Source: Fidelibacterota bacterium UBA7301
Lineage (GTDB): Bacteria; Fidelibacterota; Marinisomatia; Marinisomatales; TCS55
Length of the DNA stretch: 64,000 nucleotides
Direction: 5' to 3'
NCBI GenBank assembly: GCA_002471845.1
Contig: DKQT01000010.1
Span: forward strand, 7,452 to 71,451
Shown here: piece by piece, positions 16,955 through 25,202 of the stretch
How positions within the stretch are numbered: position 1 is the stretch's first letter
How the letters are laid out: every line of letters begins with the position of its first letter
Program-made: the position numbers and the translations under genes
The notes under the pieces: model-generated
Told to the model about the DNA's origin: nothing
Databases searched by the model: none
Seen by the model: the letters and a program-made list of their open reading frames with translations, nothing else

Positions 16955-17302
16955 ATGCCTAGAGCAAATAGTTCTGTGCCTCGGCACAGACGACATCGAA
17001 AAATAGTGAAGCAGGCCAAGGGCTACTATGGTGCCCGGAGCCGCAACTTCAAAGCTGCCAAAGAAGCAGTAGAGAAGGCAGGACAGTATGCATACCGTGA
17101 TAGGAGACAGAGAAAACGTCAATTCAGACGTCTGTGGATAATCCGGATTAATGCGGCTGCGCGGCAACATGGCTTGTCCTATTCAAAGTTCATCTCTGGA
17201 CTCAAAACAAAGGGAATTGATCTCGACCGCAAGGTATTAGCTGATATGGCTATGCACGAGCCCAATGCCTTTGCAGAGTTGGCCAAGGCCGTTAACAGTT
17301 GA
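16955..17302 (+). CDS. rplT: 50S ribosomal protein L20
   Basis: A 115-residue primary-binding large-subunit protein. Recognisable blocks are HRRHRKIVKQAKGYYGARSR, AYRDRRQRKRQFRRLWI, INAAARQHGLSYSKFI and the C-terminal LADMAMHEPNAF. The start has a good AGGAG (AATAGGAGATAACA). The stop overlaps the pheS start in TGATG, indicating coupled translation with the phenylalanyl synthetase genes. Confidence 0.97.
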   Translation: MPRANSSVPRHRRHRKIVKQAKGYYGARSRNFKAAKEAVEKAGQYAYRDRRQRKRQFRRLWIIRINAAARQHGLSYSKFISGLKTKGIDLDRKVLADMAMHEPNAFAELAKAVNS

Positions 17303-18288
17303 TGAAACTGAAGGAATCAATAGAATCGGTCCGGAACTCGTTTCGGACCGATTCTGATCCTTTTCCTACTGATAAACAATCAGTCGAATCATTACGTGTA
17401 AAATATCTGGGCAGAAAAGGACTGGTTGCAGGTCTATTTTCGTCCATGAAGGATGCTTCGCCAAAAGATCGTCCTATGGTGGGCAAGCTTCTAAATGAGT
17501 TAAAACAGGAAATCAATTCTGTTTTTAATTCTTATAAAAAAATTACCGCTTCCCAACAATCTCAATATGGTGAATCCGATTATACACTTCCAGGGTTAAA
17601 ATTCCCGGTTGGCCATATTCATCCGCTTCAGCAGACGTTGGAAGACATTAAATCTATTTTTATGAATATCGGATTTTCCGTTGCTTATGGCCCTGAAATA
17701 GATGATGATTTTCACAATTTCAGTGCTCTCAACTTTCCGCCTGATCACCCTGCACGGGATATGCAGGATACCTTTTTTATCGATCCGGAAACTGTGCTTA
17801 GAACCCATACATCCAATGTTCAAATCCATTTAATGGAAGAGCAGGATCCACCCTTGCGATATATTGTTCCCGGCCGCGTCTACCGAAATGAAGCCATCAG
17901 TTTTAAAAGTTACTGCCTATTTCACCAGGTGGAGGGAATTTATGTGGATAAACATGTTTCTTTTGCAGACCAAAAAGGTATACTCGAATATTTTGTAAAG
18001 CGCTTTTTTGGTCCCGATACAAAAATGCGGTTTCGCCCAAGCTTTTTTCCATTTACAGAACCCAGTGCAGAGGTAGATATTTGGAGTAAAAAACGGGGAC
18101 AATGGCTGGAAATTCTCGGTTGTGGGATGGTGGACCCGGAAGTATTTAATTCGGTGAATTATGATCCAGATGTATGGCATGGATTTGCCTTTGGCATGGG
18201 TATAGAACGGATATGTATGTTGAAATACGGCATTGATGATATTCGCCTTTTTTACCAGGGAGACATGCGGTTTCTGGAGCAATTCTGA
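17302..18288 (+). CDS. pheS: Phenylalanyl-tRNA synthetase alpha subunit
   Basis: The catalytic subunit of the alpha2-beta2 enzyme. An N-terminal coiled-coil (KYLGRKG at about 33-39) that binds tRNA is followed by the class II core: HPLQQTLEDIKSIFMNIGF, HPARDMQDTF, motif 2 around RVYRNEAIS, and motif 3 GFAFGMGIERICMLKYGI. 328 residues, normal length. ATG 17302 is chosen over the preceding TTG (17299), because it forms a TGATG overlap with rplT. Its own stop makes the same overlap with pheT. Confidence 0.96.
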   Translation: MKLKESIESVRNSFRTDSDPFPTDKQSVESLRVKYLGRKGLVAGLFSSMKDASPKDRPMVGKLLNELKQEINSVFNSYKKITASQQSQYGESDYTLPGLKFPVGHIHPLQQTLEDIKSIFMNIGFSVAYGPEIDDDFHNFSALNFPPDHPARDMQDTFFIDPETVLRTHTSNVQIHLMEEQDPPLRYIVPGRVYRNEAISFKSYCLFHQVEGIYVDKHVSFADQKGILEYFVKRFFGPDTKMRFRPSFFPFTEPSAEVDIWSKKRGQWLEILGCGMVDPEVFNSVNYDPDVWHGFAFGMGIERICMLKYGIDDIRLFYQGDMRFLEQF

Positions 18289-20675
18289 TGCGAATTTCTA
18301 TCGATTGGTTAAAAGAATTTATTGATGTGCCCGGCACCACCCATGAGCTGGCCGATACACTCACCATGCTCGGCCTTGAGGCAAAAGAAGGGTTGGATAC
18401 ATCCCAGTTGGGCGATATTATCATTGGCGAGGTTAAGGAGTGTTCCAAACATCCTAATGCAGACAAACTAAGTTTATGCCAGGTTTTCGATGGGAATGAT
18501 ATCGTTCCTGTAGTCTGCGGCGCACCCAATGTAACTGCGGGACAAAAGATCGCCTTCGCTCCTGTGGGGGCTTTTCTTCCCGGGGATTTCAAGATCGGAA
18601 AAGCCAAGATACGGGGGGAGGTCAGCCATGGAATGATCTGCTCAGAAAGGGAAATGGGAATTTCCCATGAGCATGATGGTATTATGGTTTTGAGCGATTC
18701 TGCGAAAGTGGGTTCATCCTTTGTGGATTATCTCAATCAAAATTCTAATTCGATCGAATTGGATATTACACCAAACCGTCCCGATTGTTTTTCCCACTTA
18801 GGTGTGGCGCGAGACTTAGCGGTTAAAACTAAATCTCAATTGCGGTCACCCCAATTTGATGCCCGGAAATTCAAAACCAATGAAGCAGAATCCTGGATTT
18901 CTCTGGACTTTGAAAATCCGAATGATTGTCCGCGCTATGTGGCTGGTGTTGTAAAAAATGTAAAAGTAGGACCCTCGCCGGAATGGCTCAAGTATAAGCT
19001 GGAATCAATCGGCCAGAGAAGTATTAATAATCTTGTGGACATTTCCAACTATGTTATGATGGAAATGGGGCACCCTACTCATATTTTTGACTATGATAAA
19101 CTGGGATCTAGGGAAATCCTTATACGCCGGGGTAAAAAAGGTGAAAAAATCACTACCCTGGATGAGGTTGAACGGAAAGTGTCACCCAATGAATTATTAA
19201 TAACCAACGGCAAAGATCCCATTGCCATTGCAGGCATAATGGGCGGATTTGAAAGTGCTATTAGTGAGGGAACGGTAAATATATTAATTGAAAGTGCCTA
19301 TTTTGATCCCCCGACTGTGCGAAAGGGTGCTAAAGCATTGGGCTTGAGAACGGACGCATCCAAACGCTTTGAGCGGGGTGCGGATCCAAATGGGGCGGAA
19401 AATGCTTTCTGGCGAGTTGTTGATTTACTGGAAGATATAGCAGGGGGAGAATGGATTCCCGGTGTCGCAGATCCGTATCCGAAAAGAATAAAACAGCCGA
19501 CAATCGTCCTTTCTCGAGAAAAATTGGATTTATTATCCGGATGTGAAATCAAGGATTCATTTGTTATCGAATCCTTAGTAGGATTAGGATGTAATGTAAA
19601 AGGGAAATCCAAGCAATGGATTTGCACACCGCCATCCTGGCGCCCAGATATTGAACGCGAAGCGGATCTGATTGAAGAAGTTGTTCGGATATTCGGTTAC
19701 GACAATGTTCCTTCAAAATATCATTATAACGGTATTATGGAAACCAAGGAACCGGACCCCCACAAAGGCTTAACCAGGATAATATCAATATTAACTGGAT
19801 TAGGATTTAACCAGGTTTTCAATAATTCTTTACAATCCGCCAGGAATGCTTCCCTGCAGGATATCCAACCAGTTCAAGTGATGAATCCATTATCGGATAC
19901 CATGAGCCATCTAAGAACCAGTCTTATACAGGGTTTATTGGAAACTGTTGATTATAATGGTAAAAATGGGTCACCAGATTTAATACTGTTTGAGTGGGGA
20001 AATGTTTTTGAGCAGGAAAAACCAGGATTAAAAGGTATTGTAGAAAAATTTCATTTGGCTGGAGTGATTCACGGCCACCATACTCAACCATCTGTTCATT
20101 ATGAAAGTTCTCGTTCAGCATCTTTCTTGGTTATAAAAGGCATAGTTTCCGCATTACTTTCGAGACTTAAAATTCACAATGTTTCCTTTTTAGCTGAGGA
20201 TGATCCTGCCGGTGTTTTTGAAAACGCATTCTCAGTCGCTGCAAGACGAAACAGCATCGGGCAAATCGGTGATGTTTCACCAAAATTAATTTCTGGTATG
20301 GAATTGGATGTTGGCCCTGTATTTGGTTTTCAATTTAACATTGATCAAATGTTAAGATTGATGGATGAAAAAGTTAAATTTCAGTCCCTCGTCACTTATC
20401 CTGTTGTTGACCGTGATCTGAATTTTGTTTTGAATGAGGATGTTCAAGTCGGTGATGTCAGTTCAACAATCTATAAAAATGGAAAAATCTTCTTAAAGAA
20501 GGCAGAGCCGGTCAATATTTTCCGTCATAATTCCCTCGGGAAAAATAAAAAAGCAGTTGCCTTCAATCTTGTTTTTCAATCCGCTACTAAAACACTTGAA
20601 GATAAGGACGTAAATCCTGTGATAGATGAAATTATACGAGTGGTTTCTAAAAAATTCGGTGCTAAATTACGCTAA
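18288..20675 (+). CDS. pheT: Phenylalanyl-tRNA synthetase beta subunit
   Basis: A 795-residue partner of PheS. The order is N-terminal tRNA-binding (EMAP/Myf-like) domain with HPNADKLSLCQV (about 46-57), the B3/B4 editing domain (about 210-380, including GLRTDASKRFERGAD), the B5 domain, a catalytic-like core with RPDIEREADLIEEVVRIFGY, and the C-terminal FDX-ACB anticodon domain (about 700-795, YPVVDRDLNFVL). It overlaps pheS by one base (TGATG) and ends 6 bases before zapA. Confidence 0.96.
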   Translation: MRISIDWLKEFIDVPGTTHELADTLTMLGLEAKEGLDTSQLGDIIIGEVKECSKHPNADKLSLCQVFDGNDIVPVVCGAPNVTAGQKIAFAPVGAFLPGDFKIGKAKIRGEVSHGMICSEREMGISHEHDGIMVLSDSAKVGSSFVDYLNQNSNSIELDITPNRPDCFSHLGVARDLAVKTKSQLRSPQFDARKFKTNEAESWISLDFENPNDCPRYVAGVVKNVKVGPSPEWLKYKLESIGQRSINNLVDISNYVMMEMGHPTHIFDYDKLGSREILIRRGKKGEKITTLDEVERKVSPNELLITNGKDPIAIAGIMGGFESAISEGTVNILIESAYFDPPTVRKGAKALGLRTDASKRFERGADPNGAENAFWRVVDLLEDIAGGEWIPGVADPYPKRIKQPTIVLSREKLDLLSGCEIKDSFVIESLVGLGCNVKGKSKQWICTPPSWRPDIEREADLIEEVVRIFGYDNVPSKYHYNGIMETKEPDPHKGLTRIISILTGLGFNQVFNNSLQSARNASLQDIQPVQVMNPLSDTMSHLRTSLIQGLLETVDYNGKNGSPDLILFEWGNVFEQEKPGLKGIVEKFHLAGVIHGHHTQPSVHYESSRSASFLVIKGIVSALLSRLKIHNVSFLAEDDPAGVFENAFSVAARRNSIGQIGDVSPKLISGMELDVGPVFGFQFNIDQMLRLMDEKVKFQSLVTYPVVDRDLNFVLNEDVQVGDVSSTIYKNGKIFLKKAEPVNIFRHNSLGKNKKAVAFNLVFQSATKTLEDKDVNPVIDEIIRVVSKKFGAKLR

Positions 20676-20681
20676 ATCAAA

Positions 20682-20990
20682 ATGAGTGAAATAATGGATG
20701 GAAGTGAAAATTATGTCAAGGTGACCATCTACGGTCAGGAATACACCATCAAGGCGCCGGCAGACGCCACGTATATAAAGAATATTGCCGAATATGTTGA
20801 TATGAAAATGCGGGAAGTCCAGGATGAATTATCAACACCCCAAGTACCGGCCAAAGTTGCCATCCTTGCGGCGATGAATATATCAGATGATTTGTTCTCA
20901 GCCAAGCAGGGAAGAGAAACAATTAAAGATGATGTTGAATCGAAAATTTCATCTTTGATTGAAATTGTTGACGAAGCTATTCAGCAATAA
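20682..20990 (+). CDS. zapA: Cell division protein ZapA-like
   Basis: A 102-residue protein with the ZapA fold: an N-terminal beta region (VKVTIYGQEYTIKAPADATY) and then a long helix that forms the coiled-coil tetramer. ZapA cross-links FtsZ filaments at the division ring. The pheS-pheT-zapA order is common in bacteria and supports the call. ATG 20682 and ATG 20694 are both possible starts; the first gives the standard length. Confidence 0.85.
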   Translation: MSEIMDGSENYVKVTIYGQEYTIKAPADATYIKNIAEYVDMKMREVQDELSTPQVPAKVAILAAMNISDDLFSAKQGRETIKDDVESKISSLIEIVDEAIQQ

Positions 20991-21008
20991 TTTTATTTAA
21001 GTCTGGCC

Positions 21009-21887
21009 ATGGATACACAAATATTATCCGGAAAAGAGGTCAGCAATGCTGTATATGAAGCGCTCAAAAATCGAATAGAAGCGCTTAAATCCCAATCTAT
21101 TATCCCGGGGCTCGCCGCTGTCCTCGTCGGGGAGGACCCTGCTTCCCAAGTGTATGTTCGCAGTAAAACGAAAAAATTTGCCAGCCTCGGTCTCCATTCG
21201 GAAACAATAACATATTCGACTGATATCACCCAGGATGAAATATTGGCAAAGATCAGGGAATTAAACAATAATGTTTTATACCATGGCATCCTGGTCCAAC
21301 TGCCTTTACCGGGTCATATTGAAAGTGAAACAGTTTTGAATGCTGTGGATCCTAAAAAGGACGTAGATGGCTTTCATCCATACAATTTGGGGTGCCTCAC
21401 GGCTGGGAAGCCGACATTTATCCCCTGCACGCCCAAGGGAATTATGCGCATTCTTGAGCATTATAAAATTGATCTTTCAACGAAACATGTGGTGGTGGTG
21501 GGGCGGAGTAATATTGTAGGAAGACCCATTTCAATTCTCACCAACCTGAAACAAAAATTTTCCAATGCCACCACAACTGTCTGCCATTCGGGGACAAAAA
21601 ATATCAATCAATTCACACACCAGGCTGATGTAGTTATTCTTGCTCTTGGTTCTCCTGAATTTCTGAATGGAAATGATATTAAAGATAGGGCGGTAATAAT
21701 TGATGTTGGGATTAACCGTATAGATGACGATTCAGAAAGAGGATATAAATTGGTTGGTGATGGTGAGGTGGCCTCTTTATTGGGTAAAGCATCTGCGCTC
21801 ACTCCCGTCCCCGGCGGGGTAGGACCAATGACCATAGCCATGCTGGTTGAAAACACGGTGGAAGCGGCTGAACGATCACTCCATTGA
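21009..21887 (+). CDS. folD: Bifunctional methylene-THF dehydrogenase / methenyl-THF cyclohydrolase FolD
   Basis: A 292-residue enzyme interconverting 5,10-methylene-, methenyl- and 10-formyl-tetrahydrofolate with NADP+. Hallmarks are VGEDPASQVYVRSKTK with its catalytic Tyr and Lys, the ILVQLPLPGHI motif, DPKKDVDGFHPYNLG, the nucleotide-binding VVGRSNIVGRP, and PVPGGVGPMTIAMLVENT at the C terminus. It is 18 bases after zapA, probably the last gene of the translation operon. Confidence 0.96.
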   Translation: MDTQILSGKEVSNAVYEALKNRIEALKSQSIIPGLAAVLVGEDPASQVYVRSKTKKFASLGLHSETITYSTDITQDEILAKIRELNNNVLYHGILVQLPLPGHIESETVLNAVDPKKDVDGFHPYNLGCLTAGKPTFIPCTPKGIMRILEHYKIDLSTKHVVVVGRSNIVGRPISILTNLKQKFSNATTTVCHSGTKNINQFTHQADVVILALGSPEFLNGNDIKDRAVIIDVGINRIDDDSERGYKLVGDGEVASLLGKASALTPVPGGVGPMTIAMLVENTVEAAERSLH

Positions 21888-21948
21888 TTTTTCATTGTAA
21901 TTCATAACTTTCGTCCTATTTTCTATCGAAAAGAACTCCTTTTTTTTG

Positions 21949-22194
21949 ATGGAATTAACTTTCATACAAAATAATAGATCCTACCAAGTAGACCTAGATT
22001 CCATGATTGGCCGGAAAATCGGTATCGGCGGTTCGATCGGTTTCAAGTATCTAAATGAAACAGCTGAAAAACACCGTATTTTCAGCGATGTAGGCGAATT
22101 GACCACTTTTTTGATACCCAGGTCGGCCTTACCCAAATTACCACAGGATGTGGAGGATAATCTTGGCTTTTATTTTCATGTGAAGGATAAATGA
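21949..22194 (+). CDS. Small conserved-looking hypothetical protein
   Basis: An 81-residue protein that I do not recognise. It is a mixed alpha/beta sequence without cysteines, signal peptide or membrane segment; the middle part (RKIGIGGSIGFKYLNE) is glycine-rich. ATG 21949 is chosen over the adjacent TTG 21946; the ribosome-binding site is poor. Its stop overlaps the following SDR gene by 4 bases (ATGA), so the two are probably co-transcribed, which is the main reason for believing it is real. Confidence 0.55.
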   Translation: MELTFIQNNRSYQVDLDSMIGRKIGIGGSIGFKYLNETAEKHRIFSDVGELTTFLIPRSALPKLPQDVEDNLGFYFHVKDK

Positions 22195-22973
22195 TGGATT
22201 TGGACTTAAGTGGGAAAAAAGCCGTTGTGTGCGGCAGTACAGACGGTATCGGAAAAGCCACCGCTTTATTAATGGCTAAACGGGGGGCGGAAATAACATT
22301 GGTGGCCCGGAATGAGGGAAAATTGAAGGCAACATTGGGTGAATTGAGTGTTGCGGAAGGGCAGAATCATTCAACTGTTTGTGCTGATTTCAATGATATT
22401 CCATCCTTGAAAGAAAAGGTTAAGGAGCATTTCACCAAGCCTGTGCATATATTGGTAAATAATTCCGGCGGTCCCCATGGCGGTCCTTTGATTGACGCCC
22501 AAGAAGAAGAATTTCGAGTTGCCTTTGAACGTCTCCTGATAGCAAACCAAATCATGGCCCAAACCATTGTGCCGGGAATGAAGGAATTGGGAGGCGGCCG
22601 GATCATTAATATTATTTCTACTTCTGTCAAACAGGTGATTCCCGGGCTGGGGGTTTCCAATACCATCCGGGGCAGTGTGGCCCAATGGGCCAAAACACTG
22701 GCCCTCGAACTGGGAGAGTTTGGAATCACTGTAAACAATGTTCTGCCGGGATACACTTCCACAGGCCGCTTGGATGAATTGGCTAAATCCAAAGCTGAGA
22801 GCCTAGCGGTTACACAGGCGGATATTGAAGCGCAGTGGGCCAAGAATACATCCTTGAAGCGCTTGGGTAAGCCGGAAGAAATCGCATCGGCAGTGGCGTT
22901 CTTGGCCTCGGATGCGGCAAGTTATATAAACGGGCATGATGTCTCCGTAGATGGGGGACGGTTTGGGGCCTGA
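22191..22973 (+). CDS. Atypical short-chain dehydrogenase/reductase lacking the YxxxK pair
   Basis: A 260-residue SDR with an intact Rossmann start (GSTDGIGKA, residues 15-23), NNSGG in place of NNAG (90-94), Ser143, and the C-terminal NVLPGYTSTGR and DGGRFGA. The catalytic Tyr and Lys expected 13 and 17 residues after Ser143 are Ser156 and Arg160 (VSNTIR). The same 'SN(x)(x)R' replacement occurs in a recognisable SDR subfamily, so it is probably not random decay, but classical SDR chemistry looks impossible. Next to it lie remnants of kynurenine-pathway genes; similar SDRs are found beside such clusters, so a role in aminomuconate metabolism is a guess. Confidence 0.75.
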   Translation: MMDLDLSGKKAVVCGSTDGIGKATALLMAKRGAEITLVARNEGKLKATLGELSVAEGQNHSTVCADFNDIPSLKEKVKEHFTKPVHILVNNSGGPHGGPLIDAQEEEFRVAFERLLIANQIMAQTIVPGMKELGGGRIINIISTSVKQVIPGLGVSNTIRGSVAQWAKTLALELGEFGITVNNVLPGYTSTGRLDELAKSKAESLAVTQADIEAQWAKNTSLKRLGKPEEIASAVAFLASDAASYINGHDVSVDGGRFGA

Positions 22974-23026
22974 TGGAAACTCTTTTCAAATTTATTAACG
23001 GTACATTCGTCCCACCCCAATTTTGA
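22973..23026 (+). pseudogene. N-terminal remnant of an aldehyde dehydrogenase (aminomuconate-semialdehyde type)
   Basis: Starting in the SDR stop (TGATG) is a 17-codon frame whose peptide, METLFKFINGTFVPPQF, matches the beginning of 2-amino- or 2-hydroxymuconic semialdehyde dehydrogenases (FINGxFVPP). It then stops at TGA 23024-23026. The rest of the roughly 480-residue enzyme is absent. The sequence continues, in another frame, with the C-terminal part of a different gene, so a deletion appears to have joined the two. Confidence 0.6.
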
Positions 23027-23381
23027 ACGGCTTCCCAACCTCCGGGTGGCTTTCGCCCACGGGGGTGGATCTTTCCCGGCGACATCGGGGAGGATCCAAC
23101 ACGGGTTTGATGTACGCCCGGACCTTTACGCCGTTGATAACGAAATTGCTCATCTGGATTATTTAGGGAAGGTATAGGTGGATTCAGTGGTTCACGATAA
23201 TGATGCCCTGCACTTCCTCATTAAAAAGGTGGGAGAGACTGAGATTGCCCTGGGAACAGATTATCCCTTTCCCTTGGGTGAACTGGATTCTGGGCAATTG
23301 ATTGAATCCATGGATTACGATAAATCTCTTAAAAATAAACTTCTCTTTCAAAACGCATTAGTTTGGCTGGGATTGAAGTAA
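23019..23381 (+). pseudogene. C-terminal remnant of ACMSD (aminocarboxymuconate-semialdehyde decarboxylase)
   Basis: Frame 23019-23381 encodes the C-terminal third of an amidohydrolase of the ACMSD type. It includes FERLPNLRVAFAHGGGSFP, then HGFDVRPDLYAVDN, YLGKV, VDSVVHD, LGTDYPFPLGE, LIESMD and a terminal NALVWLGLK. An in-frame TAG (23175-23177) sits where the family has Tyr in 'YLGKxYVDS', consistent with a Tyr codon mutated to stop. The first two thirds of the gene, with the metal-binding HxH, are missing. ACMSD and aminomuconate dehydrogenase act in succession in the kynurenine pathway, so both remnants point to one lost operon. Confidence 0.75.
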
Positions 23382-23436
23382 GATCATTTTTCATGAATTA
23401 TAAACCGGGACGATCCTTTTCATTCCCCGATATTCC

Positions 23437-23577
23437 ATGGTGTCCTTTCACCGGTTTTCCTATTCGGAAGTGTATCGAAGGGGAGAGGTACAGTCCAGTA
23501 TCTTAGATACACTGATAGAGATAGATCCATCGGGGGAAACGATAGATGAATCCCTGGTGGAAAAAATGCTAAAATAA
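23437..23577 (+). CDS. Short unrecognised ORF in decayed region
   Basis: A 46-codon frame starting at ATG 23437 and ending 5 bases before the tRNA-Arg gene. The peptide is hydrophilic with a plausible helical C terminus (LIEIDPSGETIDESLVEKML). There is no recognisable family and no clear ribosome-binding site. Given the pseudogene immediately upstream, it may be the tail of another truncated gene rather than a functional small protein. Confidence 0.25.
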   Translation: MVSFHRFSYSEVYRRGEVQSSILDTLIEIDPSGETIDESLVEKMLK

Positions 23578-23582
23578 AAAAG

Positions 23583-23656
23583 TACGCCCGACAGGACTCG
23601 AACCTGTGACCTCTTGCTCCGGAGGCAAGCGCTCTATCCAACTGAGCTACGGGCGC
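23583..23656 (-). tRNA. tRNA-Arg (anticodon CCG)
   Basis: Read on the minus strand the gene starts GCGCCCGTAGCTCAG. The anticodon stem CTTGC/GCAAG encloses CTCCGGA with anticodon CCG (plus-strand 23620-23622). The T arm has the usual GGTTCGAGTCC. The acceptor pairs GCGCCCG with CGGGCGT, ending in a G-U pair, with discriminator A and no encoded CCA. It lies at the edge of the decayed kynurenine region. Confidence 0.95.
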
Positions 23657-23833
23657 ATAATTTTTACTTGTTTTTATATATTAACTGAAAAGCTATTTAT
23701 CCGTCGTAATCTATTCATAGATGAAGACGGGCGGGCGCAAATGACTGTGAAAATTAAAACTTTTTATATATTTAGAATAACAACTCAATTGGTTTCTTTT
23801 GCGGCAGTTGAAACTCAAGTGTAATTTCAATAT

Positions 23834-24163
23834 ATGAAACCAGTCATTATTTATACGACCACCAATAGCAAGGAGGAAGCGAAAACCCTTGGGAATCACT
23901 TGGTAAAAAATGGATTAGCAGCCTGTGTTAATATTGTCCCTAAAATTGAATCTATTTATATGTGGAATAATGAATTATGCCAGGATTCTGAATTTTTACT
24001 TATGATAAAAACAGATGGAAAACTGAAAAATGAAGTCCAGGACATGATCTGTAAACATCATTCCTATGAAGTTCCTGAGGTGATCATGGTCAATATTGAA
24101 GGCGGCAGCCCGAAGTACCTGGATTGGTTGGAGAACAACCTGAAAAAGAGCACCCATGTTTAA
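23834..24163 (+). CDS. cutA: CutA1 divalent-cation tolerance protein
   Basis: A 109-residue PII-like ferredoxin-fold protein forming trimers. Conserved signatures are YTTTNSKEEAKTLGNHLVKN, AACVNIVPKIESIYMW, LMIKT and HSYEVPEVIMVNIEGG. It is associated with copper/divalent-cation tolerance, but its molecular role is not settled. It overlaps the K+ channel gene by 8 bases, so the two are translated together. Confidence 0.93.
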   Translation: MKPVIIYTTTNSKEEAKTLGNHLVKNGLAACVNIVPKIESIYMWNNELCQDSEFLLMIKTDGKLKNEVQDMICKHHSYEVPEVIMVNIEGGSPKYLDWLENNLKKSTHV

Positions 24164-25160
24164 CCTGTTTAAAGGACGAAGATTAAAGTATTTGCTCTAT
24201 TTCGGAGCACTTGTCACCATTGGCTCGGCGGGATTCTATTCAATTGGCGGGGAGGAGTGGACGGTAATTGACAGTATATATATGACTATTATTACTTTAT
24301 CAACAGTGGGTTATGGAGAAGTACACACTTTATCCGAAGCGGCTAAATTATGGGCCATATTAGTGATTGTTTTTGGGGTCAGTGGATTCGCTGTAATCAT
24401 TTATGAACTGGGAGCTGAATTAATACAACTCAATACGTATCGGAGTCGAACCATGAGAAAAAGAATATCAAAATTAAAGGATCATTATATTATCTGCGGC
24501 TTTGGGAGAATGGGCGCCGTAATTGCAGCGGAATTCCATAAAAAGAAAATACCATTTGTCGTCGTGGAGTTTAATGAAACTAAAATCGGGATGATTCAGG
24601 AATTCAATTATATTCATATTCATGGTGATGCGACCCTGGATGATACTTTGATTGAGGCCGGTATTGAAGGTGGAAAAGGTATTGTGGTTGTATTGGATAA
24701 TGACCAGGATATTTTGTTCGTAACAATGTCCGCTAGAAATCTCAATCAGGATGCATATATTATCAGCCGTTGCGCAAAACACGATACGGGGAAAAAATTG
24801 AAGCGCGCCGGGGCAAATAAGGTCGTTAATCCATACATCACCGGCGGTCACCGTATGGCTGAGCTATTGATTAGTCCTTATGTTGAAGATACAGTATCCC
24901 TTGAGACACCAGATGACGTAGCTATAGATTTTTCCCTGGAGGAATTTGCTATTGAACATCTCAATGCATTAAATGGGAAATCAATTGCTGATTGTAAATT
25001 AAGAGAGGACTATGGCCTGTTAATTGTAGGAATTGCCGATGAAGATGGGCAATCAATATTAAATCCAGGGTCGGAAGTCATTTTATCCTCAGGTCAAAAG
25101 ATCATGTTGATTGGGTCTCGGGAAAACCTATCCATGTTCAAGAATGATATTCGAAAATGA
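24156..25160 (+). CDS. Potassium channel protein with RCK (TrkA-N/TrkA-C) domain
   Basis: A 334-residue two-helix K+ channel. TM1 spans about residues 11-29, a pore helix leads to the selectivity filter TVGYGE (about 50-55), and TM2 spans about 66-87. A cytoplasmic RCK module follows: a Rossmann TrkA-N domain (about 108-230, starting YIICGFGRMGAVIAAEF, with HGDATLDDTLIEAGI) and a TrkA-C domain to the end. This is the layout of MthK-type ligand-gated channels. The filter ends in Glu rather than the more common Asp. It follows cutA with an 8-base overlap and converges with leuS. Confidence 0.9.
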   Translation: MFNLFKGRRLKYLLYFGALVTIGSAGFYSIGGEEWTVIDSIYMTIITLSTVGYGEVHTLSEAAKLWAILVIVFGVSGFAVIIYELGAELIQLNTYRSRTMRKRISKLKDHYIICGFGRMGAVIAAEFHKKKIPFVVVEFNETKIGMIQEFNYIHIHGDATLDDTLIEAGIEGGKGIVVVLDNDQDILFVTMSARNLNQDAYIISRCAKHDTGKKLKRAGANKVVNPYITGGHRMAELLISPYVEDTVSLETPDDVAIDFSLEEFAIEHLNALNGKSIADCKLREDYGLLIVGIADEDGQSILNPGSEVILSSGQKIMLIGSRENLSMFKNDIRK

Positions 25161-25202
25161 TGTATAATATATATTATGTATAATAACTGATACAGTAACT
25201 AA

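Noticed and set aside
22367..22843. Minus-strand ORF of 158 codons under the SDR gene
   Set aside because: It mirrors the SDR codons, with no ribosome-binding site; the SDR frame carries the conserved motifs.
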